From positions 533,323 through 597,322 of the forward strand of contig DATNNM010000011.1 in assembly GCA_035601835.1 (NCBI GenBank): 64,000 nt of DNA, given 5' to 3'. The notes below the pieces were generated by a model. That model saw only the letters and a program-made list of their open reading frames with translations. It had not been told where the DNA came from and did no database searches. This stretch comes from Candidatus Tumulicola sp. (GTDB lineage: Bacteria; Vulcanimicrobiota; Vulcanimicrobiia; Eremiobacterales; Eremiobacteraceae). Positions 34,728-44,720 of the stretch are shown in pieces. Numbering within the stretch: position 1 is the stretch's first letter; the number at the start of each line of letters is the position of its first letter. The position numbers and the translations under genes were made by a program.

Positions 34728-35730
34728 GCACGACTCCCAGCGCCACCAGCGTCGCGGTGACGAGCAGGTTCAAGATGGCGACGGGCAGCAGCACTTTCCA
34801 TCCGAAGGCCATCAGGCGGTCGTAACGCAAGCGCGGCAGCGTCGCGCGCAGCCAGATGAAACCGAAGAGCAGCAATCCCACTTTGACGACGAACCACAGG
34901 ATGGTCAGCCACGGGACCTGCTGGACGAACGGCCCGTCGCCGCCGCCCAGGAACAGCAGCGTCGCGATCGCCGAGACCGTGATCATGTTGACGTATTCAG
35001 CGACGAAGAACGTGCCGAAGCGCAGGCTTGAATACTCGGTGTGGAAGCCGGCGACCAGCTCCGTCTCCGCCTCCGGAAGATCGAACGGGGCGCGGTTGGT
35101 CTCCGCGGTGGCAGTGATGCCGTAGATGACGAAGCCGACGATCTGCGGCAGGATGAACCACACGTGATGCTTTGATTGCGCGTTGACGATGGCCGCTATA
35201 TCGGTCGTGCCCGCGAGCAGCAGCACTCCGACGATCGCAAGTCCCATGGCGAGTTCGTAGGAGATCATCTGCGCAGTGGCGCGGATGGCGCCGAGCAGCG
35301 GCCACTTCGACTGCGAGGACCAGCCCCCCAACGCGATGCCATAGATGCCGATCGAACCGACCGCCAGCAGGTACAGAATGCCGACGTTGGGGTTCGCGAT
35401 TGAGATCGGCGAGCCGTCAGGAAACGTCCCGAATGGGATCACGGCGTATGCGAGCAGCGCCGTCAACACGGCAAGCGCGGGCGCTATCTTATAGATGAAG
35501 GGGTCGGCGTCTTGCGGCGTCAGGTCTTCCTTCAGCACCAGTTTGACCGCGTCGGCGGCGGGCTGCATGAGTCCCCAAGGCCCGCACCAGATCGGCCCCA
35601 CGCGCAGCTGGAACCACGCCAGCAATTTGCGTTCGAACAGCATCAGGTACGCGAACGCCGTGACGACGACGAAGATCAAGACGCCGGCCTTGATGGCGAT
35701 GATCAAGACCCACAGCTGAAGCGGCGTCAC
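34720..35730 (-). CDS. nuoH: NADH-quinone oxidoreductase subunit H
   Basis: NuoH (336 residues) is the membrane subunit that with NuoB and NuoD forms the quinone-binding chamber. It contains LLAWFQLRVGPIWCGPWG, the GGWSSQSKWPLLGAIRA loop and FDLPEAETELVAGFHTEYSS, all highly conserved. About eight membrane helices are visible. Start and stop overlap nuoG and nuoI. Confidence 0.97.
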   Translation of the reverse strand: MTPLQLWVLIIAIKAGVLIFVVVTAFAYLMLFERKLLAWFQLRVGPIWCGPWGLMQPAADAVKLVLKEDLTPQDADPFIYKIAPALAVLTALLAYAVIPFGTFPDGSPISIANPNVGILYLLAVGSIGIYGIALGGWSSQSKWPLLGAIRATAQMISYELAMGLAIVGVLLLAGTTDIAAIVNAQSKHHVWFILPQIVGFVIYGITATAETNRAPFDLPEAETELVAGFHTEYSSLRFGTFFVAEYVNMITVSAIATLLFLGGGDGPFVQQVPWLTILWFVVKVGLLLFGFIWLRATLPRLRYDRLMAFGWKVLLPVAILNLLVTATLVALGVVHA

Positions 35731-38120
35731 GCAGAGACCTCGCTCGCGAGTTTGGACTTCGCGACGCTGGCCGTGCCCGAGCCCGACGCATCGAGCAATT
35801 TGTTGACCGGAGCTTCGGGCATGTCCGCGCTCACCAGCGCGACGCCCGGCGGAGCGCTGGCGGAGACCCGCGCCTCGACATCGATCGCCCCGCCGCGTCC
35901 GGACAGCGTGACGCGATCGTCGGCTTGGACGCCGAGCGCCGCCGCGTCGGCTGGATTCAGTATGGCGAACGGCCGGGGGCGCATCGGCGCGAGCCCAGGA
36001 TCGTGCGCACTCGCACCGCCGCCGGCATATAGGTGGGGTACTTGAAAGATCGCGAACTGCTCGCCGGAACCTATGTAGTGTTCCGAGCGAAATCCGGAAA
36101 CGTCCTCGACTTTCGGCCGCGCGAGCGGACCCTTGCCATCGGCGCCTTTGCTTTCAGCCTCGCGCAAGCGCGCGAACAGCACATCCGGATCGCTGGAGAG
36201 CGCATCCGCCTGGCCCGCTTCGGCGGCGAGCGCCGCGAGGATCTGCGCGTCGTCCGCCGTTCCGACCGGGGGCTCGACCGCCTGCCGAAACGCCTGGCGG
36301 CGGCCCTCAAGATTGGTGACGTGTCCGAATTTTTCTGCGAACGAAGCCGCCGCGAAGACCACGTGCGCGTAGGTCGCCGTCTCGGTGAGCGCTTGATCGG
36401 CGACCGCGAGGAACGGCACGCTTGCAAGAGCTTTTCGCGCCAGCAGTCCGTCCGGAAACGTCAGCGCCGGATTGGCGCCGAGGATCAGCAGCGCGTCGAG
36501 TTTGCGGCTTGCCGCCGCGGCCAGCATCTCACCGGTCGTCATGCCGGCATGATCCGCGACCACATAGCCGGGAAGAAGGTTGGGCAGACAGCCGGCGGCC
36601 TCGGCGCCGCGCGCATTGCCCGTGGCGCCGACCACTAAGATGCCCGCCTGGTGGTCGAACTGCCGCAGTATTTCGACCAGGTGCTCCAACGCGGCGATCG
36701 CGCCGGGGTTGCGGCCGTTGTGGATCGCGACGATCTTCTCCGCTTTGACGAACAGCTGCGCGAGCTCCGAAACGAAACCGCCGCCGGCCTCTTTGCCGTG
36801 GTGCACGGTGTCGGCGAGCTGCTCCATCAGGCCGACGATCTCGGCCGGCGCGTACTCGATGTGGCGGAAGGGCACGAAAAACTCCGGCCTATGCGGTCCG
36901 ACGAACACCAGCTTGGCATGATGGCGCGCCACAGCGCGGCGGATGCGCAGGTCGAGGATCGGCGCTTGCTCCGGCGTGATCGCGCCGAATACGAGGATCA
37001 GCGAAGCGTCGTCGATGTCCGTCAATTGCGCGCCGAAGCGAGCCGGCGACGCGAACTTCTGCTGGTGCACCCGGTGATCGATGTTGTTGGTGCCGAGCAC
37101 CGTGCGCGCGAAGTGCTGAAGCGCGAAGGCCTCTTCGTCGGAGAGCCGGCCGCCGCCGATGACGCCGACTCGCTTTTCGCGAGCAGCGTCGGACAAGCGG
37201 CGCGCCGCGAAGGCGATCGCCTCGGCGAACGTCGTCTCTTGCAGCCGGCCGTCGCGCCGGATCAGCGGTTTGCGCAAGCGCGTCGGTTCGTAAAGGTAGT
37301 TGAAAGTATAGCGGCCGCGATCGCAGATCCAGCCCCCGTCCACGCGATCGTTCTCGCGGGTATACGTGCGCATGATCCGGCCGAAGCGCGAGTCGATGCG
37401 GTAGTTGCAGCCGACCGAACACTGCGTGCACACCGAATCGGCGTGGCCCAGGTCCCAGGGGCGCGCGCGGAAGCGGTATGCCTTGCTCGTGAGCGCGCCG
37501 ACCGGGCATATCTCGGTGGTGTTGCCGGCGAAATACGAAGTGTACTCGCTGCCGTCGCGGGTCGCGATAAGCGAATCAACGCCGCGCTCGACGACCACCA
37601 GGTTGCGTTCCTGGGCTATCTCCGCGTCGAAGCGCGTGCAGCGCCGGCACAGGATGCAGCGCTCCTCGTCCAGCACGATCGTCGGACCCAGATCCACGCG
37701 CTTCGGCTTGTGCAGCTTCGGCTCGGTGAGGCGGCTTGCGCCCGGACCATATTCCATGGTGAAATCTTGCAGATCGCACTCGCCGCCCTTGTCGCAGATC
37801 GGACAATCCAACGGATGATTGAGGAGCAGGAATTCGAGAACGCCCTTGCGCGCTTCGGCGACCGCCGGCGTCATCGTGTGCACGACCATGCCCTCGCTGA
37901 CGCGCGTCGCACAGGCGATCTGCAGCTTCGGGAATTTCTCGATCTCGACCAGGCAGATGCGGCACAACCCTGCCGGCTCCATCTTGGGATGATAGCAGTA
38001 GACCGGGATCTGCGTGCCCAGCAATTTCGCGGCCTCGACGACAAGCGTGCCGTCGGGCACGCTCAAGCTTTGGCCGTCGATGACGATTTTGACCATCTTC
38101 TTCGAGGCGGCGTCGCTCAC
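35727..38120 (-). CDS. nuoG: NADH-quinone oxidoreductase subunit G, with repeat-encoded segment
   Basis: NuoG (797 residues) is the large iron-sulfur subunit. It has an N-terminal 2Fe-2S ferredoxin domain (CYHPKMEPAGLCRICLVE), the His-Cys segment HPLDCPICDKGGECDLQD, CILCRRCTRFD, then CTQCSVGCNYRI and a degenerate molybdopterin-oxidoreductase domain. Residues about 674-682 (FRSEHYIG region) are encoded by a copy of the dispersed palindromic element (36074-36099), read antisense and in frame. The insertion lies in the less conserved C-terminal part before the MopB-dinucleotide-like segment, so it is probably tolerated. Both gene ends overlap neighbours. Confidence 0.95.
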   Translation of the reverse strand: MSDAASKKMVKIVIDGQSLSVPDGTLVVEAAKLLGTQIPVYCYHPKMEPAGLCRICLVEIEKFPKLQIACATRVSEGMVVHTMTPAVAEARKGVLEFLLLNHPLDCPICDKGGECDLQDFTMEYGPGASRLTEPKLHKPKRVDLGPTIVLDEERCILCRRCTRFDAEIAQERNLVVVERGVDSLIATRDGSEYTSYFAGNTTEICPVGALTSKAYRFRARPWDLGHADSVCTQCSVGCNYRIDSRFGRIMRTYTRENDRVDGGWICDRGRYTFNYLYEPTRLRKPLIRRDGRLQETTFAEAIAFAARRLSDAAREKRVGVIGGGRLSDEEAFALQHFARTVLGTNNIDHRVHQQKFASPARFGAQLTDIDDASLILVFGAITPEQAPILDLRIRRAVARHHAKLVFVGPHRPEFFVPFRHIEYAPAEIVGLMEQLADTVHHGKEAGGGFVSELAQLFVKAEKIVAIHNGRNPGAIAALEHLVEILRQFDHQAGILVVGATGNARGAEAAGCLPNLLPGYVVADHAGMTTGEMLAAAASRKLDALLILGANPALTFPDGLLARKALASVPFLAVADQALTETATYAHVVFAAASFAEKFGHVTNLEGRRQAFRQAVEPPVGTADDAQILAALAAEAGQADALSSDPDVLFARLREAESKGADGKGPLARPKVEDVSGFRSEHYIGSGEQFAIFQVPHLYAGGGASAHDPGLAPMRPRPFAILNPADAAALGVQADDRVTLSGRGGAIDVEARVSASAPPGVALVSADMPEAPVNKLLDASGSGTASVAKSKLASEVSA
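36074..36099. repeat. Palindromic element inside nuoG
   Basis: TGTAGTGTTCCGAGCGAA at 36074-36091 differs by one base from the intergenic copy at 5284-5301, and is followed by TCCGGAA. The stem is TTCCG with CGGAA. On the nuoG strand it is read as a CAC-TAC-A frame without a stop. The hairpin is less perfect than in the intergenic copy, as expected after coding selection. Confidence 0.65.
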
Positions 38121-39406
38121 GCGGCACTAACCTCGCTGGCGCTGCGAAACGGACAGCGCGCCATGCTGAGGTGCGCCTTGAACTCCTCCGGGAAGCGCGC
38201 GAGCACCGAGGCGAGGAACGGCATGATCGAGTCGCCCAGCGGGCACAAGTTCGTGCCGGTGAGGGTCCGGTTGATGACGCCCAGGATGCGCAAGTCCTCT
38301 TCAGAGCCCTCGCCGGCTTCGAGGCGGCCCACCATCCGCGCGACCCACTGCCCGCCCTCTCGGCACGGCGTGCATTGCCCGCAGGACTCGTGTTCGTAAA
38401 AACGCGCCAGCGTATAGGCGGAACGCACGAGGCACGCGCTGTCGTCGATGACGACGAAGCCGCCCGAGCCGAGCATCGTCTTCTTGGCCGCGAGCGACTC
38501 GTAGTCGAGCGACGTCGCAAGGTCTTCTTCGAAGAGCGCGGCCGATGAGCCGCCCCCCGGCTGAAATGCTTTAAGTCTGCGCCCGGGCAGCAAGCCGCCG
38601 GCGTATTCTTCGATGAGTTCGCGCGCCGAGATGCCCAACGGCACTTCGTAATTGCCCGGCCGCTGGACGTGACCGCTGACCGAGATGATCTTCGGGCCCG
38701 GCGATCGCTCCGGGCCGATCGCCGCGAACCACTTAGCGCCGCGTTCGATGATGTGCGCCACGTAGGCGATCGTTTCGACGTTATTGACCACCGTCGGCAT
38801 GCCGTAAAGCCCGGCATTGGCCGGAAACGGCGGCTTGAGGCGCGGCTCGCCGCGCTTGCCCTCGATGGACTCGAGCATCGCGGTCTCCTCGCCACAGATG
38901 TACGCGCCGGCCCCCCGATGCATCACGATGTCAACGGAGAAATCCGTGCCGTCGATGCTCTTCCCGACGAATCCGCGTTCGTACGCCGCGGCAAGCGCGC
39001 GCGCGAAGACGCGAAAACCCTCCAGAAACTCGCCGCGGATATAGATGAAGATCTTCGCCGCATTCATCGCATACGCCGAGATGATGAGCCCCTCGATGAT
39101 CTGGAACGGCGTCTTCTCGAGCAGCATGCGGTCCTTGAACGTGCCCGGCTCCGCCTCGTCGCAGTTGCAGACCAGATAGCGCGGCCGGCCATCCTTCGGC
39201 AAGAAGCTCCACTTCCGGCCGGTCGGAAAGCCCGCGCCGCCGCGACCGCGCAGGTTGGACGCGCTCACCTCGCCCGCCACCGCTTCCGGCGTCATCTCTT
39301 TGAGCGCTTTGGTCATGGCCTGGAATCCGCCGCCCTTGAGATAGACGTCGATGTCGGTGAGGTCGAGCTCGCCGATGCCCTTCATCAAGACGGGTTCGAA
39401 CAGCAT
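38117..39406 (-). CDS. nuoF: NADH-quinone oxidoreductase subunit F
   Basis: NuoF (429 residues from the ATG at 39406) binds NADH, FMN and cluster N3. GRGGAGFPTGRKWSFLP is the NADH/FMN glycine-rich loop, CNCDEAEPGTFKDR follows, and ESCGQCTPCREGG with a later NLCPLGDS gives the four cluster ligands. The ATG overlaps the nuoE stop (TGATG). An upstream in-frame extension exists but is nuoE sequence in another frame and was discarded. Confidence 0.97.
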   Translation of the reverse strand: MLFEPVLMKGIGELDLTDIDVYLKGGGFQAMTKALKEMTPEAVAGEVSASNLRGRGGAGFPTGRKWSFLPKDGRPRYLVCNCDEAEPGTFKDRMLLEKTPFQIIEGLIISAYAMNAAKIFIYIRGEFLEGFRVFARALAAAYERGFVGKSIDGTDFSVDIVMHRGAGAYICGEETAMLESIEGKRGEPRLKPPFPANAGLYGMPTVVNNVETIAYVAHIIERGAKWFAAIGPERSPGPKIISVSGHVQRPGNYEVPLGISARELIEEYAGGLLPGRRLKAFQPGGGSSAALFEEDLATSLDYESLAAKKTMLGSGGFVVIDDSACLVRSAYTLARFYEHESCGQCTPCREGGQWVARMVGRLEAGEGSEEDLRILGVINRTLTGTNLCPLGDSIMPFLASVLARFPEEFKAHLSMARCPFRSASEVSAA

Positions 39407-39900
39407 CACTGCGCCGGCATGACGGGAGAGGGCGATTCGCGGCGCCAGCGCTCGACCAGCGTGTCGAAATCGGCGGGCGTCACATCGTAATGAAACTCGA
39501 GGTTGTGCTGCAGGCACGGAGCGCGATCGCATGCCGCCAAGCACTCGACCTCCTCGTACGTGAACATGCCGTCCGCGGAGGTCTGCAGATGGCCGATGCC
39601 GAGGCGCCGCTTGACGTGCGCTTGCAGCTCGTCAGCGCCGCGCAGCATGCATGACATCGTGCGGCAGACCTGGATGACGTGCTTCCCAACGGGGTGCTTG
39701 AACAGCAGCGTGTAGAAGGAGACGATTGATTCGACTTCGCCGGCGGTGAGATCGACCAGCTCCGCCGCATCGTCGATCGCCTGGCGGGTCACGTAGCCGT
39801 CCTGCTCCTGGCAGAACTGCAAAAAGGGGATGAGAGCCGATCGCGCTTGCGGATAGCGAGCGACCAGTTCCTTGCCGCGCTGCGCGCGTTCGGGCGTCAT
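39406..39900 (-). CDS. nuoE: NADH-quinone oxidoreductase subunit E
   Basis: NuoE (164 residues from the ATG at 39900) is a thioredoxin-fold protein with the 2Fe-2S cluster N1a. The four ligands are in CRTMSCMLRG and ECLAACDRAPC. The start overlaps the nuoD stop by four bases (ATGA). Family length is about 160-170 residues, which supports this start over the longer open frame. Confidence 0.96.
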   Translation of the reverse strand: MTPERAQRGKELVARYPQARSALIPFLQFCQEQDGYVTRQAIDDAAELVDLTAGEVESIVSFYTLLFKHPVGKHVIQVCRTMSCMLRGADELQAHVKRRLGIGHLQTSADGMFTYEEVECLAACDRAPCLQHNLEFHYDVTPADFDTLVERWRRESPSPVMPAQ

Positions 39901-41129
39901 CGATCGACCTCGCCGAAGACCGGATCCAAGCTTCCGATGATCGCGACCACATCGGCCACCAGATTTCCCGGCGCGAGTCTTTTCAGAGCTTGCAGATTGT
40001 AGAACGAGGGAGGTCGCCAGCGCACCCGCCACGGCTTGTTGCCGCCCGCGCTCGTGACGTACATCCCCATCTCGCCGCGCGGGCCCTCCACCGCTTGATA
40101 CACATGCCCCTCTTCGACGTTGAAGCCCGATGAGACCAGCTTGAAATGATGGATGAGCGCTTCCATCGAGTGCTGGATCTCGGTCTTGGGTGGCGGCACG
40201 ATCTTGCGATCGTCGATGACCACGGGTCCACCCGGAAATTTCTCACGCGCCTGCTTGATGACGCGCCACGCTTCGTGCATCTCGTTGAGGCGCACCACGA
40301 ACCGGGAGTAGCAGTCGCCGCCTGCGTGCGTGCAGATCTCGAAATCGTACGTCTCGTAGCCTGAGTACGGGAACGCCTTGCGGATGTCGTAGGCGACGCC
40401 GCTCGCGCGCAGGATCGGGCCGGTGAGGCCCCACGCGATCGCTTCCTCGGCGCTGATCTTGCCCACGCCGATCAGCCGGTCCATGATGATGATGTTCTTT
40501 TCGAGGATGCGGCGCATGTCGGCGAGGCGCTCGGGGAAGCGGCCGATGAAATCGTCGATCCGCGCGAGGAAGCCCTTGGGGACGTCGAGCGCCAAGCCGC
40601 CGATGCGGAACCACGATTGATGCATGCGCGCGCCGGTCACGAATTCCATGATGTCGAGGATGCGCTCGCGCATCTCGAAGGCGTACATGAAGATGGATTG
40701 CGCGCCGAGGTCCATGGCGTGGGTGCCCAGCCACACCAGGTGGCTTGCGATGCGCGTCAGTTCCGCGAACATGACGCGAAGGACTTGAGCGCGCGCCGGG
40801 ATGTTGTCGATGCCGAGCAATCGCTCGACGGCGAGCACGTAGCAGAGGCTGTTCGACAGCGGCGCGAGATAATCGGCGCGGTCGACGACCGTGATGGCCT
40901 GCTGCCAGAACAAGTTCTCGGTCTGCTTCTCGATGCCGGTATGCAGGTAGCCGATCTCCGGCTCCGCTGTGACCACGGTCTCGCCATCGAGCTTGAGCAT
41001 CACGCGCAGCACTCCGTGTGTGCTGGGATGTTGCGGGCCCATCGAGAGCACCAGCGTGTCGCGCTCGTCCCCCGGCGCGACGCTCATGTCTGGATTGTTT
41101 TCGAAAACGGAAAGATCGGTCGCGCTCAT
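39897..41129 (-). CDS. nuoD: NADH-quinone oxidoreductase subunit D
   Basis: NuoD (410 residues) is the 49-kDa-type subunit that forms the quinone site with NuoB. MGPQHPSTHGVLRVML contains the quinone-site His, and LHTGIEKQTENLFWQQA and the C-terminal NLVADVVAIIGSLDPVFGEVDR are hallmark segments. It is a separate gene rather than a nuoCD fusion. It overlaps nuoC and nuoE by four bases each. Confidence 0.97.
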   Translation of the reverse strand: MSATDLSVFENNPDMSVAPGDERDTLVLSMGPQHPSTHGVLRVMLKLDGETVVTAEPEIGYLHTGIEKQTENLFWQQAITVVDRADYLAPLSNSLCYVLAVERLLGIDNIPARAQVLRVMFAELTRIASHLVWLGTHAMDLGAQSIFMYAFEMRERILDIMEFVTGARMHQSWFRIGGLALDVPKGFLARIDDFIGRFPERLADMRRILEKNIIIMDRLIGVGKISAEEAIAWGLTGPILRASGVAYDIRKAFPYSGYETYDFEICTHAGGDCYSRFVVRLNEMHEAWRVIKQAREKFPGGPVVIDDRKIVPPPKTEIQHSMEALIHHFKLVSSGFNVEEGHVYQAVEGPRGEMGMYVTSAGGNKPWRVRWRPPSFYNLQALKRLAPGNLVADVVAIIGSLDPVFGEVDR

Positions 41130-41648
41130 TTGGTGATCACGGGAGGCACTTCGCCCATCCGGCCGCCGGGATTGAAACGCCGCTCGAGGCCGCGCAACGG
41201 ATAATCTTTGCGCAGCGGATGGCCTTTCCAGTCATCCGGCATCAGGATGCGCACGAGGTTCGGGTGCCCGTCGAAGCGCACGCCGAAGAGATCCCAAACT
41301 TCGCGCTCCGCCCAGTCGGCATTGGGCCACAGCGCGGTGAGCGTCGGTATGACCGGGTTGAGGTCGTCAGGAAACACGCGCAGTCGATAGCGCGTGGCTT
41401 GCCGGACTTTCAGGAAGTGGTAGGAGATCTCAAAGCGCGGCGTCAGCGGATGGTGATCGGTGGCGCCGATGTCGAGTAGAAGATCGAAGCCGTCGCGGCG
41501 CAGGACTTCGACCGCCGGCAGAAGCCCAGCGGGCAGGATGGCAATCTCGTCCATATCCTGTTCGGAGACCGCTTCCAGCAGATTTGCGCCGAGCGCCTGA
41601 GTGATTTGGGGAAGGAGCGCGCTCGTGTCCGCTCGGGGCGCTGCGCCT

Positions 41649-41656
<8 letters not shown>
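41126..41656 (-). CDS. nuoC: NADH-quinone oxidoreductase subunit C
   Basis: NuoC (176 residues) is the 30-kDa-type peripheral subunit that stabilises the NuoB-NuoD region. ERE-type segment [19 protein letters not shown] and [17 protein letters not shown] are the family signature. The gene overlaps nuoB by eight bases and nuoD by four. Confidence 0.96.
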
Positions 41657-42124
<468 letters not shown>

Positions 42125-42128
<4 letters not shown>

Positions 42129-42484
42129 CTCCACGAGAAGCCGCCTTTCTTCCAGACGTAGGCATAGCCGATGCCGAGCACGACGATAAACGCGACCATT
42201 TCCAAGAGACCGAACAAGCCCAGCGCCTTGAGCGAGACCGCCCAGGGATAGAACGACGCGGCCTCGACGTCGAAGACGACGAACAGCATCGCCACGAGAT
42301 AGAAGCGGACCGGGAAGCGTCCGAGCATCGCCGACGTCGGAGGCACGCCGCATTCGTATGCCTCCAGTTTTTCCTTCGTCGGGCGTTTCTTGGTGAAGAT
42401 GCCGGGGACGATCGCGATGAGGCTGGCGACCACGATGGCCACGCCGAAGAAGATCGCGACGGGGATCCACGGTGATGATGGCAA
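42125..42484 (-). CDS. nuoA: NADH-quinone oxidoreductase subunit A
   Basis: NuoA (119 residues) is a three-helix subunit next to the quinone channel. [13 protein letters not shown] with the conserved Cys of loop 1-2, and [24 protein letters not shown] in helix 2, identify it. No ATG fits; TTG at 42484 is the best start, with AAAGAGAG upstream. It is the first gene of nuoA-N, and the 103-base gap before it should hold the operon promoter, which I could not define. Confidence 0.95.
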
Positions 42485-42587
42485 GATGCGCTCTCTTTAC
42501 GAAGTCAGTGCGCCCGCCGGCGAGTTTGTGAAATTTTTCCCAAACTTTCTATTCTGCCAGCATGCGCTGACTCCCCTGTGCGGCAGA

Positions 42588-43592
42588 CTACAAAAAGCTC
42601 AGGTCCTTGCAGCGCGGGGTGAGCTTGTTCTCGGCCAGCCACCGCGCTGAGAAGAGCCGAGACATATAGCGGGTGCCGCTGTCGCATAGTATCGTCGCAA
42701 CGCTGCTGCCCGGCGGGAGATCGCGCGCCACGCGCGCTGCCGCTACCACGTTGATCCCCGACGACCCGCCCACGAGCAGCCCTTCGGTCCGCAGCAAGAA
42801 ATGCACCATCTCGATCATCGCCTGATCGTCGACGCGAACCGCATCGTCCACCGGTGCACCTTTGAAGTTCGCGGTGATGCGTTTGATGCCGATGCCCTCA
42901 GCCACCGAGTCGCCCTCGACGTCGAGATTGCCGTGCTTGACATAGTTGAAGAGCGACGATCCCATCGGGTCGGCCAGCACGCAGCGCACGCGCCCGTTGC
43001 GTTCCTTCAAGAATGTTGAAACGCCGGCAAAAGTTCCGCCGGTGCCTGCCGCAGCCACAAACGCGTCGAGCGAGCCTCCCGCCGCAGCCCATATCTCGGG
43101 TCCGGTCGTTTCGTAGTGACCGCGGCGGTTCGCCACGTTGTTGAACTGATCGGCCCAAATAGCGCCCGGCGTGGATTGCGCGATGCGCCGCGCCTCATGA
43201 TAGTAGTTGTTGTCGTCTGTGAACGGCACCGTGGGAACCACGCGGACGTCCGCGCCGGAGGCGCGCAGCAGATCGATTTTCTCCTGCGATTGATCGTCAG
43301 GCACGACGATGATGCTGGAGTAGCCACGCGCATTGCCCAAGAGCGCCAGCGCAATGCCGGTGTTGCCCGCGGTGCCTTCAACGATCACGCCGCCCGGAAC
43401 GAGCCGCCCGCTTCGCTCCGCATCTTCGATGATGAACTTCGCCGCGCGGTCCTTCACCGAACCGCCGGGATTCAGATGTTCGGCTTTTCCCAAGATATTC
43501 CGACCGACGTGGCGCGACAGTGCCGGCAATCGGATGAGCGGCGTGTCGCCGATGGCGTCGAAAAGGTCGACTCGTAAGATATCGCGCGGCAT
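42588..43592 (-). CDS. Cysteine synthase-family PLP enzyme
   Basis: This 334-residue fold-type II PLP enzyme has the Lys motif LNPGGSVKDRAAKFII, the substrate loop EGTAGNTGIAL, the phosphate loop AAGTGGTFAG and the LLVGGSSGIN segment. These match O-acetylserine sulfhydrylases and related Cds1-type cysteine desulfhydrases. EGTAGNTGI, rather than the ETTSGNTGI usual in CysK, points to the second group. It could make or degrade cysteine. It is divergent from trxB across 47 bases, a gap that must hold both promoters, and may link sulfur and redox metabolism. Confidence 0.85.
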   Translation of the reverse strand: MPRDILRVDLFDAIGDTPLIRLPALSRHVGRNILGKAEHLNPGGSVKDRAAKFIIEDAERSGRLVPGGVIVEGTAGNTGIALALLGNARGYSSIIVVPDDQSQEKIDLLRASGADVRVVPTVPFTDDNNYYHEARRIAQSTPGAIWADQFNNVANRRGHYETTGPEIWAAAGGSLDAFVAAAGTGGTFAGVSTFLKERNGRVRCVLADPMGSSLFNYVKHGNLDVEGDSVAEGIGIKRITANFKGAPVDDAVRVDDQAMIEMVHFLLRTEGLLVGGSSGINVVAAARVARDLPPGSSVATILCDSGTRYMSRLFSARWLAENKLTPRCKDLSFL

Positions 43593-43639
43593 AGGAGCGA
43601 AAGGCTACACATCGCAGTTGCGGAATACCTGCGCTGAAC

Positions 43640-44581
43640 ATGCAAGCGCGAAAAATCATCATCATCGGCTCGGGTCCGGCGGGCCTGACGGCCGCCATTT
43701 ATGCGGCGCGAGCCAACTTGGCGCCGCTGGTATTCGCGGGGGGCACGTTCGGCGGACAGCTCATGCTGACCACCGACGTCGAGAATTACCCCGGCTTCCC
43801 TGAAGGCATTCTCGGCCCCGAACTCATGGACAAGTTCCGCGCGCAAGCGGAGCGTTTCGGGGCGGCGATCCACAACGAGGACGTGACGCGCGTCGATCTT
43901 CAATCCGCACCGTTCGGCGTTTGGGTCCACGACGAAGAGCATCGCGCGCATGTCATCATCATCGCGACCGGCGCGTCGGCGAAATGGCTCGGGCTCGCTA
44001 ACGAGACGCGCTTGCGCGGGCGCGGCGTGTCGAGCTGCGCCACCTGCGACGGCGCGTTCTTCAAAGGAAAGGATATCTTCGTCGTCGGCGGCGGCGACAC
44101 CGCGATCGAGGACGCGCTCTTCCTGACGCGTTTCGGCACGACGGTGACGATCGTCCACCGGCGCGCGACGCTGCGCGCGTCGAAGATCATGCAGCAGCGC
44201 GCGTTCGCCAACCCGAAGATCGCGTTCGTGTGGAATTCTGCGGTAGAAGATATCATCGGCGAGCGCACGGTCTCAAGCGTGCGCCTGCGCAACCTTGAGA
44301 CCAACGAGATCGCCAGCCGTGCCTGCGGGGCCGTGTTCGTCGCGATCGGCCACGAACCGATAACGTCGCTGTTTGCGGGACAGATCGAGCTCGATCAGAA
44401 GGGCTACATCGTTTCACCCGATGGCGTGCATACGAGCGTGCCGGGCGTTTTCGTCGCAGGAGACGTTCAGGACCGGCGCTATCGCCAAGCGGTGACTGCG
44501 GCAGGACTCGGCTGCCGCGCAGCCATGGACGCCGAGAAATACCTCGAGGCGCACGAAGCGGCCCCCGTCGCAGCAAGGTAG
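43640..44581 (+). CDS. trxB: Thioredoxin reductase
   Basis: This 313-residue flavoprotein reduces thioredoxin with NADPH. It has the FAD loop GSGPAGLTAAIYAARA, the redox-active disulfide in SSCATCDGAFF (near residue 133), the NAD(P) loop VVGGGDTAIEDALF and the C-terminal FAD segment GVFVAGDVQDRRYRQAVTAAG. HRRATLRAS after the second dinucleotide motif fits NADPH use. No trxA is nearby. A gap of 136 bases separates it from the TPR gene that follows. Confidence 0.93.
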   Translation: MQARKIIIIGSGPAGLTAAIYAARANLAPLVFAGGTFGGQLMLTTDVENYPGFPEGILGPELMDKFRAQAERFGAAIHNEDVTRVDLQSAPFGVWVHDEEHRAHVIIIATGASAKWLGLANETRLRGRGVSSCATCDGAFFKGKDIFVVGGGDTAIEDALFLTRFGTTVTIVHRRATLRASKIMQQRAFANPKIAFVWNSAVEDIIGERTVSSVRLRNLETNEIASRACGAVFVAIGHEPITSLFAGQIELDQKGYIVSPDGVHTSVPGVFVAGDVQDRRYRQAVTAAGLGCRAAMDAEKYLEAHEAAPVAAR

Positions 44582-44699
44582 AGCGTCCCATTAACTGGCC
44601 GCGCTGGTGGCCGATACATATTAAGGAACCATTTTGTGAGGGCGCGACCCGGCGAAACCAGAGTCGCCCTCTGTCGTCTGTGACTGCCGTTACTATTTC

Positions 44700-44720
44700 A
44701 GGAGCCGAATGTAAACGATG
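44700..44720 (+). promoter_or_regulatory. Start-stop element before the TPR gene
   Basis: AGGAG at 44700-44704 is followed four bases later by ATG at 44709, which is immediately stopped by TAA (44712-44714). The annotated ATG of the TPR gene comes at 44718, and another ATG in frame at 44730. A minimal ATG-TAA frame ahead of a gene can lower or time its translation. It may also simply be a chance ATG, with the ribosome using 44718 or 44730. Confidence 0.35.

Noticed and set aside
36651..38399. A 582-residue open frame antisense to nuoG and nuoF.
   Set aside because: It mirrors the high-GC codon pattern of nuoG on the other strand, has no family motif, and conflicts with a fully supported complex I gene.
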